Positions 62,683 to 64,000 of a DNA stretch of 64,000 nucleotides are shown one piece after another. Source of the DNA: Alteromonas sp. KUL106. GTDB lineage: Bacteria > Pseudomonadota > Gammaproteobacteria > Enterobacterales > Alteromonadaceae. The translations under genes and the position numbers were made by a program. The notes beneath the pieces were generated by a model. That model was given only the letters and a program-made list of their open reading frames with translations, had not been told where the DNA came from and searched no databases. Location of the stretch: the NCBI RefSeq assembly GCF_009811415.1, contig NZ_BLIG01000019.1, positions 141,681-205,680 on the forward strand, read 5' to 3'. Positions within the stretch are counted from its first letter, which is position 1. Each line of letters opens with the position of its first letter.

Positions 62683-64000
62683 CTATGCATAGAAATCAAT
62701 TCCGCCTTTGGCAGCGCGCGTCACTGATTGCTCAATAATTCGCGTCCCTTCCATGTCGTCTAAACCGTCATTTTCCCCACGGTTTCCGGCTCCATTTCTT
62801 CTACTGTCATCCTGTGCAAGTTGCTGGCCATTTTCGTTACCCGACGAGTTATCTTTCCTCACTTGCGCATCACCTAACTCAATGCCTTGTTCAGAAAGCA
62901 TGTCTCGTAACTTAGGCATAGCGTCGGCGAGTGCATCCTTTGCTTGTTGAGACTGCACAACGAAGCTTACGCTGGCTGCATCACCGGCCACGTTTACCCT
63001 AACCTGCATACTGCCAAGTTCTGGTGGATCCAAGCGAATTTCGGCCATGGTGTTTCGGGCATTGACCATCCAGCGAATTTTTTCGTTTAGCTGCTGCTGC
63101 CCTTCAGGTTTATGAATGTTGACCGCTTTATCAAAGCCTTCAAACTGCTGCTGAGATTTTGACGCTTCAGCGCGAAGCTGGGTATTTTCCTGCATTACCG
63201 TATCGGTTTGCCCTACCATACTTGCAAATGCCTGTTGAGCACTGGCTTGGGTTTGCGTCATTAAATTCAGGAATTGACTGGCTTGGCTATCTAGTCGAGC
63301 CGTCATCGAAGCAATAACCTCGGTACTTACTGCTGCCTCTTTTGCAGCATCGGCCACGATAGCCGACAAATCAATGCCGGGCTCTCGACCCTGCTGAACT
63401 TGTTGCTGGAATTCATTTATACCAGCGATAATGTTGGTCTTCACGGCCTGTTGTTGCGAAGGATTTGATATACCCGCAACGACACGCTCAGCAAACGCCT
63501 CCGTCGCTTTTTGTGCGCTCTGTGGCGATAGTTCATTTATGGCAGTTAACAGGTCGACCGCCTTTTCGCCGATTGTTTCAGCGTTAATACTTTCAGATAT
63601 GCTCAGAGTATTCGTCATCAGCCCTTTGTCTGATGACGTTATCTTATTAGATTCTGTGGCGGTAGCACTTGTATCACCGCCGCCTGCAGCAGCGGTGATT
63701 TCCGCTAGCAATGCGCTTGCTTGTGATGAGGCTTCGTCTAAAGACAATATCTGCATATCTTTACGCTCATCCGATAGCAGACTCAATACAAGAGATTCAT
63801 CAGCCGACGCTTTATCTTCAGCGTGTGTGCCGCCAGTGCTTCCTGGTAGCCCATTAAGTAAACTTACGCCTTCCATATCATTGATACGAGCCTGTTCAGC
63901 GTCACTTGAGCTTTCGCTTTGCATCAGCTTTGCAATGAGCGCTGACAGGCCATTGTCACTATCAGTAATTGTCTCTGATTTAGCATTCATTTCTGCAAGC
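62683..64000 (-). CDS. fliK: Flagellar hook-length control protein FliK (5' end may lie outside)
   Basis: FliK is the hook-length ruler that triggers the FlhB specificity switch. The visible 435 residues are Gln/Ala/Ser-rich in the N-terminal part. They carry the conserved C-terminal core EIRLDPPELGSMQVRVNVAGDAASVSFVVQSQQAKDALADAMPKLRDML, followed by a Gly/Asn/Asp-rich tail. The first ATG in the window is at 63990, but there is no good ribosome site there, and the frame stays open to the window edge. The true start may therefore lie upstream. Confidence 0.92.
   Translation of the reverse strand, partial: LAEMNAKSETITDSDNGLSALIAKLMQSESSSDAEQARINDMEGVSLLNGLPGSTGGTHAEDKASADESLVLSLLSDERKDMQILSLDEASSQASALLAEITAAAGGGDTSATATESNKITSSDKGLMTNTLSISESINAETIGEKAVDLLTAINELSPQSAQKATEAFAERVVAGISNPSQQQAVKTNIIAGINEFQQQVQQGREPGIDLSAIVADAAKEAAVSTEVIASMTARLDSQASQFLNLMTQTQASAQQAFASMVGQTDTVMQENTQLRAEASKSQQQFEGFDKAVNIHKPEGQQQLNEKIRWMVNARNTMAEIRLDPPELGSMQVRVNVAGDAASVSFVVQSQQAKDALADAMPKLRDMLSEQGIELGDAQVRKDNSSGNENGQQLAQDDSRRNGAGNRGENDGLDDMEGTRIIEQSVTRAAKGGIDFYA

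Overview
The window looks like a chromosomal segment of a marine gammaproteobacterium of the Alteromonas type (Alteromonadaceae). The evidence is an Oar-like TonB-dependent receptor, a Na+-pumping oxaloacetate decarboxylase, a polar-flagellum locus with FlhF/FlhG and ParC/ParP-type genes, a DUF2802 gene after cheW, and the alaS-csrA-tRNA-Ser-tRNA-Arg order shared with enterics. The genus is inferred from gene content and moderate GC, not from a database search. Nearly all the DNA is ordinary host chromosome. I see no prophage, integrase, insertion sequence, CRISPR array or defence island.

Layout. 1-1480: 5' part of a TonB-dependent receptor on the minus strand. 1.7-10.2 kb: aromatic and branched-chain amino acid catabolism, mostly minus strand: tryptophan 2,3-dioxygenase, a ComFB-like protein, the 4.5S SRP RNA, a Leu/Phe/Val-type dehydrogenase with a divergent Lrp-family regulator, maleylacetoacetate isomerase, fumarylacetoacetase, TyrR and phenylalanine hydroxylase. 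TyrR boxes lie before tyrR and phhA. 10.4-13.2 kb: phage-shock operon pspABC with a sigma-54 promoter and divergent pspF. 13.2-18.7 kb: sapABCDF peptide transporter, tightly coupled behind pspF. 18.7-22.0 kb: oadGAB sodium pump. 22.4-26.8 kb: a tRNA operon (Ser-GCU and two Arg-ACG), csrA, alaS and recX. 26.9-30.2 kb: a FemAB/GNAT-like protein overlapping a lipoprotein M13 peptidase.

30.4-36 kb: a patchwork of betI without bet genes, the 3' tail of a dead TonB receptor, a carbonic anhydrase-SulP operon with a divergent OxyR-like regulator that lacks the peroxidatic cysteine, metR, and the 3' tail of a dead chemoreceptor. 36-41.7 kb: a methionine operon read as metA, metH N-half, metH C-half, DUF938 methyltransferase and ppnP, preceded by tandem MetJ boxes. 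41.7-64 kb: chemotaxis and flagellar export/switch genes on the minus strand (fliKLMNOPQR-flhB, then flhA-flhF-flhG-fliA-cheYZAB-parC-parP-cheW-DUF2802). This cluster is interrupted at 54.4-56.9 kb by a plus-strand pair of exported cell-wall enzymes (YcbB-type L,D-transpeptidase and an M15 peptidase). A clear sigma-54 promoter precedes flhA.

No wholly new system is evident. The observations most worth following are the cell-wall enzyme pair inside the flagellar locus, the triple repeat in the CheA linker beside parP, the OxyR-like regulator with a Cys-to-His change next to the inorganic-carbon genes, the naturally split MetH with its two passenger genes, and the two truncated gene tails bracketing the 31-36 kb segment.
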